This document shows, piece after piece, positions 35,341-48,284 of a DNA stretch of 64,000 bases (position 1 is its first letter; each line of letters starts with the position of its first letter). A program made the translations under genes and the position numbers. The notes under the pieces were generated by a model. It saw only the letters and a program-made list of their open reading frames with translations, was not told where the DNA came from and did no database searches. Source of the stretch: Eucommia ulmoides (taxonomy: Eukaryota > Streptophyta > Magnoliopsida > Garryales > Eucommiaceae); the NCBI GenBank assembly GCA_016647705.1, contig CM028328.1:3187311-3251310 (forward strand). The letters run 5' to 3'.

Positions 35341-37013
35341 CTTCATAATTTTTTTAGGGGTAATTTCACTTTGCGCCCCTATAGTTAGACTGAATTGTAC
35401 TTTGCACTTTTGTGGTGTTTTCGTCATCACTTACACCCTTTGTGCTTAAGACTTAAGTGCAACAGTAAAAAAATTAAAAAATGATGGGGTATTTTTGTCA
35501 TTTTACTTAAAAATAAGGGTAATTTTTCATTTTGTTTCAACTATTTTTATGGGGTCTATCTGAAAAAAAATTCTATAACTTTAAAGGGTCAAAATATTTT
35601 TGCCTTTTCATCTCTTCCAACCCCGCCCCTCCCATGTTCGTGTATTCCTACCCCCCACCCCTATCCCTCTCTACTCCAGTGATGCCGGACGAACTGAGCA
35701 ACCACGGACTCTTCATGTCTCCCTTTCTTAATTTCTTTTCCTCTCCTATCATACATATATAATAAAACAAGACGTACATAAGCACTCTAGGCGAATCTCA
35801 GCCACTCTTTATACCCTCCATAAACAACGGTCCAGATTAACCCACTAAATTAACCCCCTATGTAATCCTAATATCCCTTTCTAAACCTAATTTCTAACCC
35901 TAATTTTCAACCATAGCTCTCTCTGTTTGTCTCTCTCTCAAACCCATCGTCGCTGTCCTCCTGCCCCATCGCCCATCATCGTCCACTCCTCCAGCCCCAG
36001 CCCTGTGCTCCATCACCATCGCCATCCCCATCACCATCACCGACGCTCTGTTTCCATCACCATCCCTATCGCCATCGGCCTTGCCAGTGCATGTGCCTTC
36101 TCTCATCTCCCATTTCTTTCTCGAATTTGGGAATGGTAAAGTTTGGTGATGGCCGGATCTGGACGGCGTACCACGATGAAGTTCGGCGATATTCGGATTG
36201 GCGTACAAAGGTGCAAATGTCTGTTGTATCATTCATCCTTTTTAGCCACAAGGTATGTCCTCTCTCTGAGCTTCTCGCTCCCTTTCTCTCTATCTTAGCT
36301 TTCTTTTCTCTCGAAGGAAAAACCACCACCGTCGAACTGCTTTCCTCTCTCTGCACATATCAATCCCTTCCTCCATTACCTTATCTATTTCCAAGTACAT
36401 TTATCCCTCTCTATCGATCCATGTCATCTGTGGGTTTTTTTTTCTAATTTTTTTCTAGGGTTCTTCAAAGATATATGGGATCTGTTTTTAGATTTTTCTT
36501 CAATTAGACTCTTTACGAGTGACATTTTACTTAATTTTGAATGAATTTTATCAAAATCATGATCTATTTTGTTGACATCTCTATTTTATGCTTCTTTTTT
36601 TAGTAAATTCAAAGTTTTTGTCTTATATTCTAAATGAGTTTTTCTTCAATTGTACTGTTTTGGAGTGGAATTTTACTTAATTGTGAATGAATTGGATCAA
36701 ATTCATGATCAATTGTGTTGAATTTCTATTTTATACTTCTTCTTTTTAGCAAATACGAAATTTATGTCTTAATTTGTTGTCAGAGAAGGCGTTGTTATTT
36801 CACAGGAGGATTCTGGGAACTAATAGCGGAGATGCTTCCGAGGTTGAGGACAATTCAGATTTTGTTTCTGAGGTATGTTTGTATCCTTCATTTACACAAT
36901 TACAATGACTACTGATTATTGTTTCTAAGGCATCTTCGTATCACCAATTCAGTTTAAATTTTGGTTGTTGGTTTTGGTAGTGTGCTAAATTGCAAAAAAA
37001 AGGGATTTGTTTT
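35341..37013. other. Pyrimidine-rich region, possible 5' region of a host gene
   Basis: Contains CCCTAATTTC-type and CTCTCTCTGTTTG-type 5'UTR-like runs at 35880-36120, a CATCACCATC-rich stretch, and short exon-like pieces. One at about 36783-36872 lies between a CAG and GTATGT and reads GDASEVEDNSDFVSE. It lies upstream of the Yippee-like remnant on the same strand, but I could not connect them or name a product. A MITE-like fragment with CACTTTGCGCCCC lies at about 35355-35620. Confidence 0.4.
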
Positions 37014-37479
37014 TGTTGATCCTAAGATTTTGATGGACAATTAAATGTTGATATTTTTAGTGGAATTAACAGGTTTGTTGAGTGTTGCAGTTTATAAGTT
37101 CTATTAAAGATATTATCATGAAGAAGTTGAGATGGATGGTAAAGAAACTGACAAAGATGATGGATATTAAGAGACCGAAGACTTTGAAGCATCTAGGAGA
37201 AAATAACTTTGGTTAATTTTTTCTCTTAATGTATCCCGATTAGGATCATACACGACACAAAAATATTTTTATGATTATGTGTGTTTTTTATAGGATCCTA
37301 ATTAGTCAAACATATTTGCTCCTATATGAAATTGAAGAAGAAATATTGATTTAAGAAAGATTAGAAATTAAAAAATTGATTTAAGGAGTTAATCGAGAAA
37401 AGAAATCGGTTAAAGGGGCAAACACATCAAAGAAATTAAATTAAAAATGAATTAAGGATTAAGTACAGCAGGATCAGTC

Positions 37480-37830
37480 GACCTTCTTTAATCGATCGGT
37501 CAACCGATGCGAAGGTGGTGGAATTGTGCAGTCTCTGAATCAATAGGTTGACTTGTGGTGTATGATTGGTCGACCTATGGAAAATAGATGAACTCTCTAA
37601 ATCATTCAGTCGATAGAGAGGTTGACCTATAGCAATCAGATGAACTCTCTAAATCGTTAGGTCGACAGAAAAAGATGGAGAGGTCGACCTGAGAAACTCT
37701 CTGGATTGTTTGGTTGACATACGAAGGATCGGAGGTCAACCTATGGGCGAGAATTTTTGGCTTAGGCTATATCTTGAATCGGGCGGTTGACTGGTGGGTT
37801 ATGGTCGGTTAATCGACGATCGATTTCAGG
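37480..37830. repeat. Palindrome array in SIRE-like copy 2
   Basis: About ten degenerate copies such as ATCGATCGGTCAACCGATG, ATTGGTCGACCTATGG, GGGCGGTTGACTGGT and ATGGTCGGTTAATCGAC, 350-700 bases upstream of the TATA box. Confidence 0.82.
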
Positions 37831-38186
37831 ATTCGAGAATTTCATGTTTTTTTATCCAAAAAGTAGCTGTTACTAGCCATTTAATGGTTAGGATATAAGA
37901 GATATCTTAGGGATCTGATGGTATTTAAGATATATGGTTGATATTTTGTTATCCCTACAGATATGGTTTATATATTTTGATTATTTCTCAATTTGGGTCA
38001 TGTAATTCTTTCTATCCTATCTAATTGAGTTTAAGAAAATATTTAAGGGACTTAATTGAACATTTTAAAAGTTATAATTAAGTAAATTATATCAGGATTA
38101 AGTCATAATGATATAAGGGATCTATTAGTGCAATTATTTATCATGATATATGGAAACTAGTCGTTGGAGGGTTTGTTCTAATTCCC

Positions 38187-38194
38187 TATAAATA
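38187..38194 (+). promoter_or_regulatory. TATA box in SIRE-like LTR copy 2
   Basis: TATAAATA in ATTCCCTATAAATAAATC. Its position about 1.17 kb into the LTR corresponds to the TATATA-type stretches of the other copies. Confidence 0.6.
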
Positions 38195-39113
38195 AATCTG
38201 CGTTTTTAAGACTTAAAAATCTTAATCAATCTTATTTCAAGAGCTATTCAGTTCCTAAGCTTTCTAAGAGTGATCATTCTGTTTTTATACTAAGAGTATT
38301 GTGAGGTCTGTTCATAAGAAACTTTGCACTAGATTATTGCTACTATCGATTTGGAAGTGTCATTGCTATTCATACTTTATTTGGTGGATTCCTGGTGAGA
38401 TCGTTTCAAGTTTTTGCTATTATTTGTTGTGCGATATTATTATACTTAGAATTTTGATATTTGAAATCGTTTTCCTGAACTTTAAATTGTTTGAAAATTA
38501 TTTTGAAATGATTTCTTGTGAAAGTATGATTACATGCTGAATTGTGTGTTACCCATTTCTATTTAAAATCAGACTTTGAAATCCTCACTTAATTATATCA
38601 CTAGTATCAGGACATTAAATGAGTTCAAATTAATCTGGGATGGTAGAAGCTCCGAGTGGGAAAAGGCTTATCAATTTTGTAATTGGTGAGTTGTATGTCC
38701 AATTAGATACTATTGGGAGTGTCTAATCAGGGGTAGCCTTGAGTTTCAATCTCTTTCGGTAAAGAGATTGAGATTTTGATTTTTGCCTAGAGTACAAAAA
38801 CATTAGGGGTAATTCTTCCTGATTAGAATTATTTTTGAGTAAATTTGTAACAGTTCAAAACTTACCGGGTAAGAGAACACTTAGACTGTTTTTGTGTGAG
38901 GTTTAATTCTTAGCCTTAGTATAAAAGAATTCGGTTAATCTTTAGCCTGGGAAAAAGATATGGTTATTCCTTAACCTGTGAAAAGGAATTGTAAAAGTTG
39001 ATTTTGAGCCTGTGAAAAGAATCATTTGTAAGAGTTTGGTTCCTACTTTGTTAAAGGAATTATGGTGATTAGTGGATACGACTCTTCGCGGAGCTCGGGG
39101 GATTGCGCCAACA

Positions 39114-39981
39114 ATTTTGTTATAGAAATCTTGCATGTAGACCTTCGTAATTTTTGTTCTCTTTCTATAATTTTGTTGTTATCAGTTTGTTGATTATCAT
39201 ATATTAATCATCTTTAACGTTAGAGAACAATCGTAGGTACTCTAATCGTACTTTTAAATTTTTATTTTCACTCTTAATTTATTTGTTTTGTGTACATTAG
39301 TTTTGATAATTGCAGGTTTATCTTCTTCTCTAATCTCTGATATTTTTTAAGCTCTATTTTTTGTTCAAATTCATTGTATATGTCGGTCAACATAAGATAA
39401 AGGTAATATGTTTTAACAACTTCTTCTTCTTCTTCTTCCTTCTTTTTTTTTGGTCGAGACCTTGAATTTTTTCTCTAAAAAATTGAATTATGTTCTTTGT
39501 TTGTATGATTTTTTCGTAAGATTCATTGGGATTGGGTGTTTGTGTACTGATTTGTCTAAATTTTGCCTCGAAACGTTATTTTTTTATTCTGTTTTGAAGC
39601 ATTTAGGAACTGTAAAATTCACAGTGCCTTAACATGTCTATTTGATTGTTCGAATCAAATATACCTGACGACTTTTCGTATATTTTTACTTTTGTTTCAT
39701 ACTTTGTGTAATATTTTGCCAAAAAAAAATGTTCTCAGGTAATATAAAAATGCGATTTTATTTTGAAGCATGCTTTGTTGGTCTATTTAATTATATTTGG
39801 GATTGACACTTTCATCGCTTTTAACAATGGATTGATTCGAGTATTAGTTCACGAACTATCAACTCTTTCTTTTTTGTGTGCACATTTGATAATTTTCATC
39901 ATTTAATCGCCGATTGATCTTCCTAATGCACTTCATCTAAACTATTTTCAATTTTGACTAAGTTTTTGGACAGAGAGAGGG
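39114..39981 (+). other. 5' flank of the Yippee-like remnant
   Basis: AT-rich, with CTTCTTCTTCTTCTTCC at about 39421 and intron-like T-rich stretches; ends GGACAGAGAGAGGG before the ATG at 39982. No other reading frame is convincing. It may be 5' untranslated exon and intron. Confidence 0.5.
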
Positions 39982-39989
39982 ATGGGGAG

Positions 39990-42166
39990 TGTTGGCTCAA
40001 TGAGCTACCTAAGAGGGAGTGAATTTGATAGATAAAAAATTATCAGAGAAAAAATACTTTAATAATTCAAATAATTAATTTTAATTCTAAATTAATTATT
40101 ATCTTTATATCACAGAGGAAATATAAAATCAATTAGGTGCACACCAATCAACCAAAATAAATAATGTAAAGATAGTAGCACACTAGAAATTTATATTGGT
40201 TCACCAAACTACTCTTGGTTAATTCAGTCCTCCGAGCCCCACGGAGAGTCGCACCCACTAAACTCAAGATTCCTTTAAAGATAGAAACCAAACCCTCACA
40301 AAGATTATTTTCACAGGCTCAGAATCAACGTTTACAAATTCTTTTTCACAGACTTAGGAATAACCTCTATTTTTTACAAGCTCAAGAATAACCTAATATT
40401 CTTTTTATACCTTAGGCTAAATAATCAAAACCTCACAAACACTTCAAATATCCTTTTACCCAATAAGGATTAAACCGTTGCAAAATTTCTCACAAATCAA
40501 TTCAATCCAAGAAGAATTACTACTTCAATCTCTTTATAGAAAGAGACTGAAACCAATTACCCTTAGATTAAATACTCCCAATAGTATTCAATTCGTCACT
40601 CAACTTACCAATTAAAAATTGATAAGTGATTTTTCTCACTCGGAGCTTCTACCACCCCAGATAAATTATAACTCAATTAATATCCCAAAACTAGTGATAG
40701 AAAAGTGAGATATTCAAAATCTAATTTAAACAAAAATAGGGCAGCACGTAATTAACCACGTAATCAGATTTCTTCAAGAAATTATTAAAAATATTTTTCA
40801 ATAAAAAATCAAAAAATAATTTCAAAGGTCAAATTCCAAATATAATCAAGCAATACTAAATAGAAAGTAATTTGCAAACATTTCACCCGGATTCCACCGA
40901 AAGAATAATGATAGCAATGTCACTTCAGATTCGGTAGCAACAATAATCCACAGCAAACAATTTTCAAGAATATTCTCAGAAAAGATCTTACAACTCAATC
41001 AATATGATTACTCTTAGAAAAGCTCAGTGTATTTATCTTGATGTGTCTTTAATATGAAAAACGCAGGTCTATATAAAAGGGAATGAAATAAGCTCTCTAA
41101 CGGTTACTTCCCACTTGTTATGACATTTAATTGCTCTTATAGACCCCTTATATCATTAAGACTTCATCCTAGTTCAAATTACTTAATTATAGATTTTAAA
41201 TTTCTCAATTAAGTCCCCCAAATATTTTTTAATCACAATTAAAAAGGATAGAAAGAATTATATGTACCAAATTGAAAACTATTCAAACTTAATAAACCAT
41301 ATCTATAGGGATATCATAATATATGTTGCATATCTCAAATAACATTAAATCCCTAAAATATCTCGTGAATCTTAACCATAAAATGGATAGTAACGACTAT
41401 TTTTAGAATAAAATTCGAAATTTCACAATATCCTGAAACAGTCCCATAAGTCGATCGACCAAGATCACATGTCGATCGATCGATTCAGGATGTAGCCAAG
41501 TCAAAAATTTATAGTCCATTAGTCGATCTATCTATCGACCTAGAGATTCAAAGAGTTACATTTCTTTTCACAAGTCGACCTCCTTGTTGACTTATCGATT
41601 TAGAGAGTTTATATTTAAGCTCAAGTCGACCTACTTATCGATCGAGAGATTTAGAGACTTTATCTTCTATGCTCCGGTCGACTTATCTGTCGACTTGTCA
41701 ATGCTGGAATCTCTACTAAATTCGTTTTTAATTCATTCTCATTGACGTTTTCGTCCCTTTAACCGATTTCTTTTCTTGGTTAACTCCACTAAATGTTTAA
41801 GTTCAATTTTAATCAATTATCAACATTTCTATTTCAATTACACATAGGAGCAATTAATTTAATTAATTAGGATCCTATAAAAAATACACATATTTATAAA
41901 AATCATTTAAAAAACTTTTTGTGTTGTGTGTGATCCTAATTGGGATATTAAGAGTTGAAATTTAACATGAGTTATTTTACCTAGGTTCTTTAAATTCTTC
42001 AACCTTTTAATCATTTATGATCTTTGTCATCATCTTTTAGCATCCATTCATTACTTGTCATCATATTTTCATCATTTGGAACTAATAAACTGAAATACTC
42101 AATTAAACCATTAGTTCTACCAAAAATATCAATTTTTAATTATTCATCAAAATCTTAGAATTAACA
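39990..42166 (-). mobile_element. Solo LTR, SIRE/Maximus-like family, copy 3
   Basis: TGTTGGCTC to GAATTAACA, 2177 bp, with a perfect 5-bp target duplication GGGAG (39985-39989 and 42167-42171). It is homologous along its length to copies 1 and 4. The TATA-like TTTATATAGACC on the minus strand lies near 41070. An LTR flanked directly by its duplication implies unequal recombination of a full element. Confidence 0.92.
41445..41700. repeat. Palindrome array in SIRE-like copy 3
   Basis: At least seven degenerate copies such as AAGTCGATCGACCAAGATC, GTCGATCGATCGATTC, CAAGTCGACCTCC and CGGTCGACTTATC. Confidence 0.8.
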
Positions 42167-42259
42167 GGGAGATTGTTTGTGGTCATGCTAGAGGCGAAGA
42201 TCTACAACTGCAACCACTGCAAAACGCATCTCGCGCTTTGAGAGGGCATCGTTTCCAAG

Positions 42260-42655
42260 GTTTTTCGATCTCCTTGAGTTCCATTACAGAATCACTTTTT
42301 TTTTTCTAATGGCTTTTCAATTATTGTGAAAATTATGTTGGATTTGGTCAATTTATGGTCTTCGATTGCAAATGTTAGATTATGTCTTCTTAACAGGGTT
42401 TGATTTTTTTACTATTGCGATGATATGAGATATCGTCTATTCTGATGCTCATTAGGGATTTATTTGAGACAACAATTTCATGTATTTAGGGCTATTTGTC
42501 TAAATCATCCTACTTCATAAATTACATATATTTGTGAGTTGATTTGTTTATTGCTCCATTATTAATGATTTAATTGGATTTTTATATTACAGAACAATTT
42601 GTAAACTTAAAGTAAGTGCAAGTTTCATTATATTTTGTAAATTTATGAATTTTTT
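42260..42655 (+). other. Intron remnant of the Yippee-like gene
   Basis: T-rich, intron-like sequence after the GT donor at 42260. A short piece near 42593-42611 lies between ACAG and GTAAG but does not read as Yippee. The stretch ends where the decayed Copia LTR begins. Confidence 0.55.
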
Positions 42656-43160
42656 TGTTGGAATTTTATTCCAAATAGATCTAAATCTATAAGACTTTAA
42701 TCAACATGTCAAATCATCAAGAGTTCTAATGTACACGTAAATTACATACTTGGATCCATTATGATCAATTGACTTCTGCGGAATCTTGTGACAATCGATC
42801 ACGAGAAGAACACGGATCGAGCGGGTTCGTGACCTTCCTCAACCAAATCTCCGAAGTTTCTCAATGGGATTTGCAATTTACTTCCAGATGGGGAGAAGTG
42901 AGCCATCAAGACAATTTAGTATATTGGGGACCATAACCCTAGGATTATTTATTTATATGGTGTGATTAGGGTTCCCATAATTCCCTAGTCACCCCAACAG
43001 TTTTCGGTATCTACTAATTTAAATTCACATTCTTTTGAGTAGTCTATGAGCTTACCCAAATTAATTAGATCACTTAATTTTAGCTCATTAAATTTAAATA
43101 GTAAATATAATTGTATTAATAATATGTTGCCCAAAATTATATTAGAAAATAAAATTTTCT
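42656..43160 (-). repeat. 3' LTR of the decayed Copia
   Basis: About 505 bp. It shares ATCAATTGACTT, GTGACAATCGATCACGAG and ATGGTGTGATTAGGGTTCCC with the right LTR. The inner border is set by the polypurine tract. Confidence 0.8.
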
Positions 43161-43174
43161 AAAATCTCCCACTT
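43161..43174 (-). other. Polypurine tract of the decayed Copia
   Basis: AAGTGGGAGATTTT on the minus strand, just before the 3' LTR. Confidence 0.7.
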
Positions 43175-43585
43175 AGGCTACATATTATCCCTGAAACAAT
43201 TATATTATAAAATTCCTTAGGTGTGCATCTATATACCATTTATCCTTAGATTTCTCCTTAAACAATTTGGTCCATCTCATATACTAGCAATAGAATTACC
43301 GCAGTTTATATCACAATACAGTCATGACTAAACCACGATGATCACCATACCAATATACTCAATGACATAGATCAAATGTGGATGAGTAGCATGAAAATTA
43401 CATGCAATGTGATCTTAGACATGTCTATTTCTAACTGGTTCAACTTTAGTCTTTAGTGAGATCAATCCAAAGTCTTTAATGCAACGCAAACATTGCAAAC
43501 AAAAATGAACCATCAACTTTATTCTGCAAAAAACTTAAACAATTCAATGTTCAAAGCAAAACATATAGAACAAAAATAACTCCCA

Positions 43586-46500
43586 CTAAACTAAGGTATT
43601 ATCAGAAATAACACCAATGTGAGCGATGCGCTCATGAAAGATTTTAGGGGTTAAACTCTTGGTTAATGGGTCTGCTAGCATAGAATCTGTCCCAATGTGT
43701 TCTATAGCAATCTGTTTATCCTGAAGTCTCTCCTTAACAACCAGAAACTTGATGTCGATAAATTTCGACTTCGTCGAGCTCCTGTTGTTATTGGAATAAA
43801 GAACCGCTAAGTTATTGTCACAATAAATTTTCAATGCCCTTTTAATGTCATCTACCACACGCAGCCTAGTGATAAAGTTCCACAACCATATTTCGTAATT
43901 GAACGCCTCATAGCAAGCAATAAACTCTGTTGCCATGGTTGAAGAAGCTATGAGAGTTTTCTTAGCAAAATTCCATGAGATAACTCCTCCGACGAAAGTA
44001 AAGATGTAGCCTGATGTAGAGCGCCTACTATCTTGGCATCCTGCAAAATCAAAGTTAGAGAACCCGATGATCTCCAACCTGTCTAATCTCCAATAAGTGA
44101 GCATGTAGTCTTTTGTTCTCTTCAAATAACACAACATATGTTTGGCTGTCTTCCAATGTTGCATACCTGGATCACTCAAGTATCTACCCAAAACTCCCAC
44201 TATAAATGCTATGTCGAGACAAGTACAGACTTGAACGTACATTAGATTCCCTATTGTTGACACATAAGGAATCTTTTGTATCTCTTTCCTTTCAAGGTCA
44301 TTGTTGGGGCATTGATTGAGACTAAAGTTGTCTCTTTAGCTACGGGCATATCTCCTGGCTGACTGTCTTTCATGCTGAACCTACTCAGAACCTTATCGAT
44401 ATAGCTCTTTTGTGCGACCCAAGGATACCTTGAGAGCGATCTCTCAGTATCTAGATACCTAATACAAAAGAGACGTCACCAAGATCTTTCATCTCGAATT
44501 TCTTCGTAAAACATTTCTTGATTTCGTGGAATAAAACTATATCGCTGCTAGTGAGTAGAATGTCATCGACATATAATATCAAGAAGATATATTTACTCCC
44601 ACTGAACTTGTGATATACACAGTCATCAGCGACATTCACCTTAAAACCGTACGAAGTGATGACTTGATGAAACTTGTAATACCATTGACGGGAAGCCTGT
44701 TTGACACCATAGATGGATTTCTTCAATTTACAGACCATAGACTTTAGATCTCCCGCTACAAAGTTTTCTGGTTATACCATATAGATCGCCTGGTCAATGT
44801 CTCCATTGTGAAATACAATCCTGACATCCATCTGATGTAGCTCTAGATTAAAATGAGCCACTAGTGCCATTATAGTTCTAAAAGAGTCTTTGGAAGATAC
44901 CGGAGAGAAAGTCTCTTTGTAGTATATACATTCCTTTTGAGTAAAGCCTTTGGCGACTAGACGAGCTTTATATCTCTCGATGTTACCCTTCGAATCCCTC
45001 TTGGTTTTAAATATCCATTTACAACTAATAGGCTTCGCATCTTTAGGTAACTTGACGAGATCCCAACCATCATTGTCTTTGATAGACTTCAACTCATCAT
45101 TCATAGCATTGATCCATTTTTTAGAGTTAGAACTGCGCATGGTTTGATAGAAGTTGATTGGGTTATCCTCTGTTAAACCAACGCCATCCCCATGTTCTTG
45201 GAGAAAGATGATATATTAATTCAAAATCGCATTTCTCCTCTCCCTAGTGGATCTCCTTAATGGCACTTCTTGAGGTTGTTGAGTTTGTTCTGTAGGTTGT
45301 GTTTGAGGAAGAATCTCATTGTTGTCTTGTTCTAGAATAATGTCAGGAATATGAGCCTGAAGTTGAACATCGTTATCCAGAACTGGAACATCGTCTTGAA
45401 CAACGATAGGTATAGAGACCTGATCACCGTCAATAACATGTTCCTTTTCGAAGAAAATTGTGTCTTGAACATCAATAGGTACAAAGACCTGATCACGGTC
45501 AATAGCAGATTCTTCTTCAAAGACAACATTTCTTATGTTTCTTTTCCCCTCAAACTCAACATCCTCAAGGAATCTCGCATTTTTCATTTCAAAAAATGAT
45601 CTTGATGAGGGATCGTAAAACTTGTAGCCTCGAGAGCGCTTAGGATAACCAACAAAATAGCAGCTAACCGTCCTTGAGTCCAATTTTCTTACATGTGGCC
45701 TATAAGGCCGTGCCTCAGCTGGATAGCCCCAAATGTGCAAATGCCTAATGTTAGGCTTTTTGCATGTCCAAAGCTCATAGGGGGTTTTGGCAACTACTTT
45801 GCTAGGTACTCTGTTAAGGATGTATATTATGGTCTTTAAAGTTTCTCCCCAAAGCGACTCTGGGGAGGATGTATACTTCTTACCATATCCTTAAGAGTTT
45901 GATTCCATCGCTCTGCAACACCGTTCATGGTGGGTTTGCCCAGCATGGTGTATTGCAGAATAATTCCACACTCATTGAGGAAAATTGCGAAGGGTCCTAG
46001 ACATTGTTCTCCTGATTCGTTGTTTCTCCCATAGTATTCGCCACCACAGTCCGATCTAACAGTCTTAATTTTCATTCCAAGGTGAAGCTCAACTTTAGCT
46101 TTCAAAGATTTGAAGGCGTCCAAGGATTCAGACTTTTCATGAATCAAATATAGGTACCCATAACGTTAGTAGTCGTCTATGACCGTAATAAAATATTGTT
46201 GTCCATTGCACGAAGCCGTAGGGAACGGACATAGATATCTATATGTATTAGTTTTAACACATCTGTAGCACTCTTGGCACCTAATTTTCTTTTGTTTGTT
46301 CGTTTCCCCTTGATGCACTCAATACAGACTTGAAAGTCTGTTAAATCTAAGGGTTCAAGAATTCTATCCGACACAAGTCTCTGGATTCTCTGTTTAGAGA
46401 TATAACCTAAGTGCTTATGCCATAAGGTGGTGGAATTCTCATTGAATTTTCGCTTTGTACCACGTGAATTTGTTTGCAGTATTTCATTATAGGAATTAAT

Positions 46501-47640
46501 GTCAAACATATATAGATTATCAATCAAAAAATCGAAACCAATAAAATTTGAACCATGATAGAGACTAACTTTATTATTTTCAAAAAATAATTAAAACCTG
46601 ATTTGTCCAAACTAGAAATAGAAATAAAATTCCATCTAAAAGACGGTGCAACAAATATCTCATACAAATCCTAACAAAATCTTGTTTTTAACCGTAATCT
46701 AAAAGTCCTTATAGCTTCCACCGCAACTTTATTGCCGTCGCCCACGGAGATAAATCTTTCATCATCTTTCACCATCACTTGGCAGTCGGCTCCACAGGAA
46801 ATCCTGTATAGTTATACTTATGTGAGTAGTAGCACCATAATCTACCCACCAAGTATCCATAGGTATAGAAGCAAAATTGACTTCAGAACAAACCAAAGTT
46901 AGAAGCATACCCTTCTTTGCACGCCAAGCGACGTACTTGGAATACTCGTTCTTCATGTGTCCCGTCCTTTTGTAGAAGTAGCAGGTAAAGACCTCATCCT
47001 ACTTCTTTTGTTTCTTTTGTCGAAAAGATCCTTCCGCAGCAACCTCATCTCTCTTCTTTTTCTTGCTCTGAGAGGTTAAGGCCAAATGAGCACTTTCAAT
47101 CTTATCTCGCTCTTGTCTCTTCTTCTTCTTACACACAGTGAGATATAAGCTCATTAAGGGACCATTTGTCCTTCTGAGTATTATAACTCACTTTGAATTA
47201 CCCAAAGTGTACAGGAAGAGTGATCAAAACTAAGTGCACGAGCAAGTCATCGGATAACTCTAACTTTCGTGCCTTTAGTTTTGATGCAAGATTAGACATC
47301 TCTATAATATACTTCTTTATGTTCCCTTTACACTTATACTTCATCACGATGAGTTTACCTAGAAGGTTACTCGCCTTCGATTTTTCGTTTTTGGCAAAAA
47401 ATTGCTCAACTTCCTCCAGGAAAGTCTTGGCACTCTTGCTCTTAACAATAGAGCCTCGAAATGCTTCTGGAATAGTGCACTTCATAATCATCAAACACAT
47501 TCGGTTGGATCGATCCCACCTTTCTATTTAACCTCATTGAGGTTTTTCGAAATAGAAGTGGGTCATTCCTCCCATAGCGCTTGATCCAAATCCATACAAC
47601 TGAGAACAATTTCCATGGTTTCTTTCCAATCCTTAAAGTT
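43586..47640 (-). pseudogene. Copia gag-pol, frameshifted
   Basis: Read right to left. Gag is at 47198-47500 (FRGSIVKSKSAKTFLEEVEQ). A zinc-knuckle and protease region is at about 46760-47010, where the protease reads WWVDYGATTHIS in place of D-SGA. GAG-pre-integrase is at 46177-46527 (LWHKHLGYISKQRIQRLVSD, CIECIKGK). Integrase core is at 45836-46147 (VRSDCGGEYYG, NGVAERWNQTL). The linker and RT start are at 45216-45740 ([15 protein letters not shown]). RT is at 44451-45140 (SCKWIFKTKRDSKGN, MDVRIVFHNGDI, then LYVDDIL). RNase H is at 43586-44263 (FAGCQDSRRSTSGYIF, CDNNLAVLYSNN, IDIKF). At least six frame breaks make it non-functional. It belongs to the TNT1-like part of Copia; finer lineage is uncertain. 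Confidence 0.92.
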
Positions 47641-47869
47641 CGTCCTTTTCAGTATTGGGATATTGCTGATTTGGGCAGAAGCAATTGGTGTAGTAGCAAT
47701 AGAAACTGTATAAAGAACAAACTAAACAAACACATATACAAGCATGTCATAAAATAATAAATCCAAATTTGGGGACCCATCTCAAGATACCTAGCACAAC
47801 ATTAATTCCTACTCTTTAGACAGAGGAATTAACTGTAATTGGTACTCTCAGCGTAGGAATCAAATGTTG

Positions 47870-48185
47870 ATAATAGGTCATGTCAAACAATAAGTCTTCA
47901 TTTGGGCCAACTTATTATTCACATGAAAACTTTATAATCATCACACATTTGTTCCCACATGTATGTTTATTATTTGGCCAAACAACAACCTTTCTTTGGT
48001 TCGATTATTGATTACATTGATAATAACCATACTAATCTCAAACAATATTTATTATTTAGTTAAACGATAACCTTCATTTGGGCCAGTTATGATTCTCATA
48101 AACAACAAAAATCAATGTTTATTATTCGGCCAAACAATAGTCTTCCTTTGGACCGGCTATTGCTCACATAAATAATAAACATTTA
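47870..48185. repeat. Degenerate tandem repeat, ~70-80-bp unit, in the Copia leader
   Basis: Four or so units contain AAACAATAGTCTTC, TTTGGGCCA and TTATTATTC-like parts, each with internal inverse words (GGCCAAA and TTTGGGCC). They lie between gag and the 5' LTR. Confidence 0.7.
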
Positions 48186-48284
48186 TATCTCAATATCCCA
48201 AAATAAAATAAACTATACAACAGAGATTACTTTGGTAACATATTGTTTAATTTTAATTTATTTCAAGATATAAGATTATGTTAG

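Larger units (their letters stand above)
37014..39113 (+). mobile_element. Solo LTR, SIRE/Maximus-like family, copy 2 (plus strand)
   Basis: Starts TGTTGATCCTAAG and ends GCGCCAACA. The flanks GTTTT and ATTTT are a near-match target duplication. It is the reverse complement of copies 1 and 3 over most of its length but lacks about 190 bases next to the CAACA end. In its sense direction it has the palindrome array at 37480-37830 and then a TATA box (CCCTATAAATAAATC, TATAAATA at 38187-38194), as expected for U3. No internal region is present. Confidence 0.8.
39982..42259 (+). pseudogene. Yippee-like protein, first exon split by a solo LTR
   Basis: The ATG at 39982 is followed by GGG AG, then a solo LTR (39990-42166), after which the frame resumes with the duplicated GGGAG. 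The joined start reads MGRLFVV, and the exon goes on MLEAKIYNCNHCKTHLAL, with the first CxxC zinc pair of the Yippee domain. A TGA at 42239-42241 then replaces the codon usually encoding Cys, and EGIVSK follows. The exon ends at 42259 before GTTTTTCG, the usual intron position after VSK. Yippee proteins are small zinc-binding proteins of uncertain function, about 100-130 residues. No further exon was found; the intron is cut by a Copia at 42656. Dead gene or captured fragment. Confidence 0.88.

Noticed and set aside
37080..37210. Possible Lys-rich host exon
   Set aside because: The same sequence, inverted, is found in the other SIRE-like LTR copies, so it is LTR sequence.
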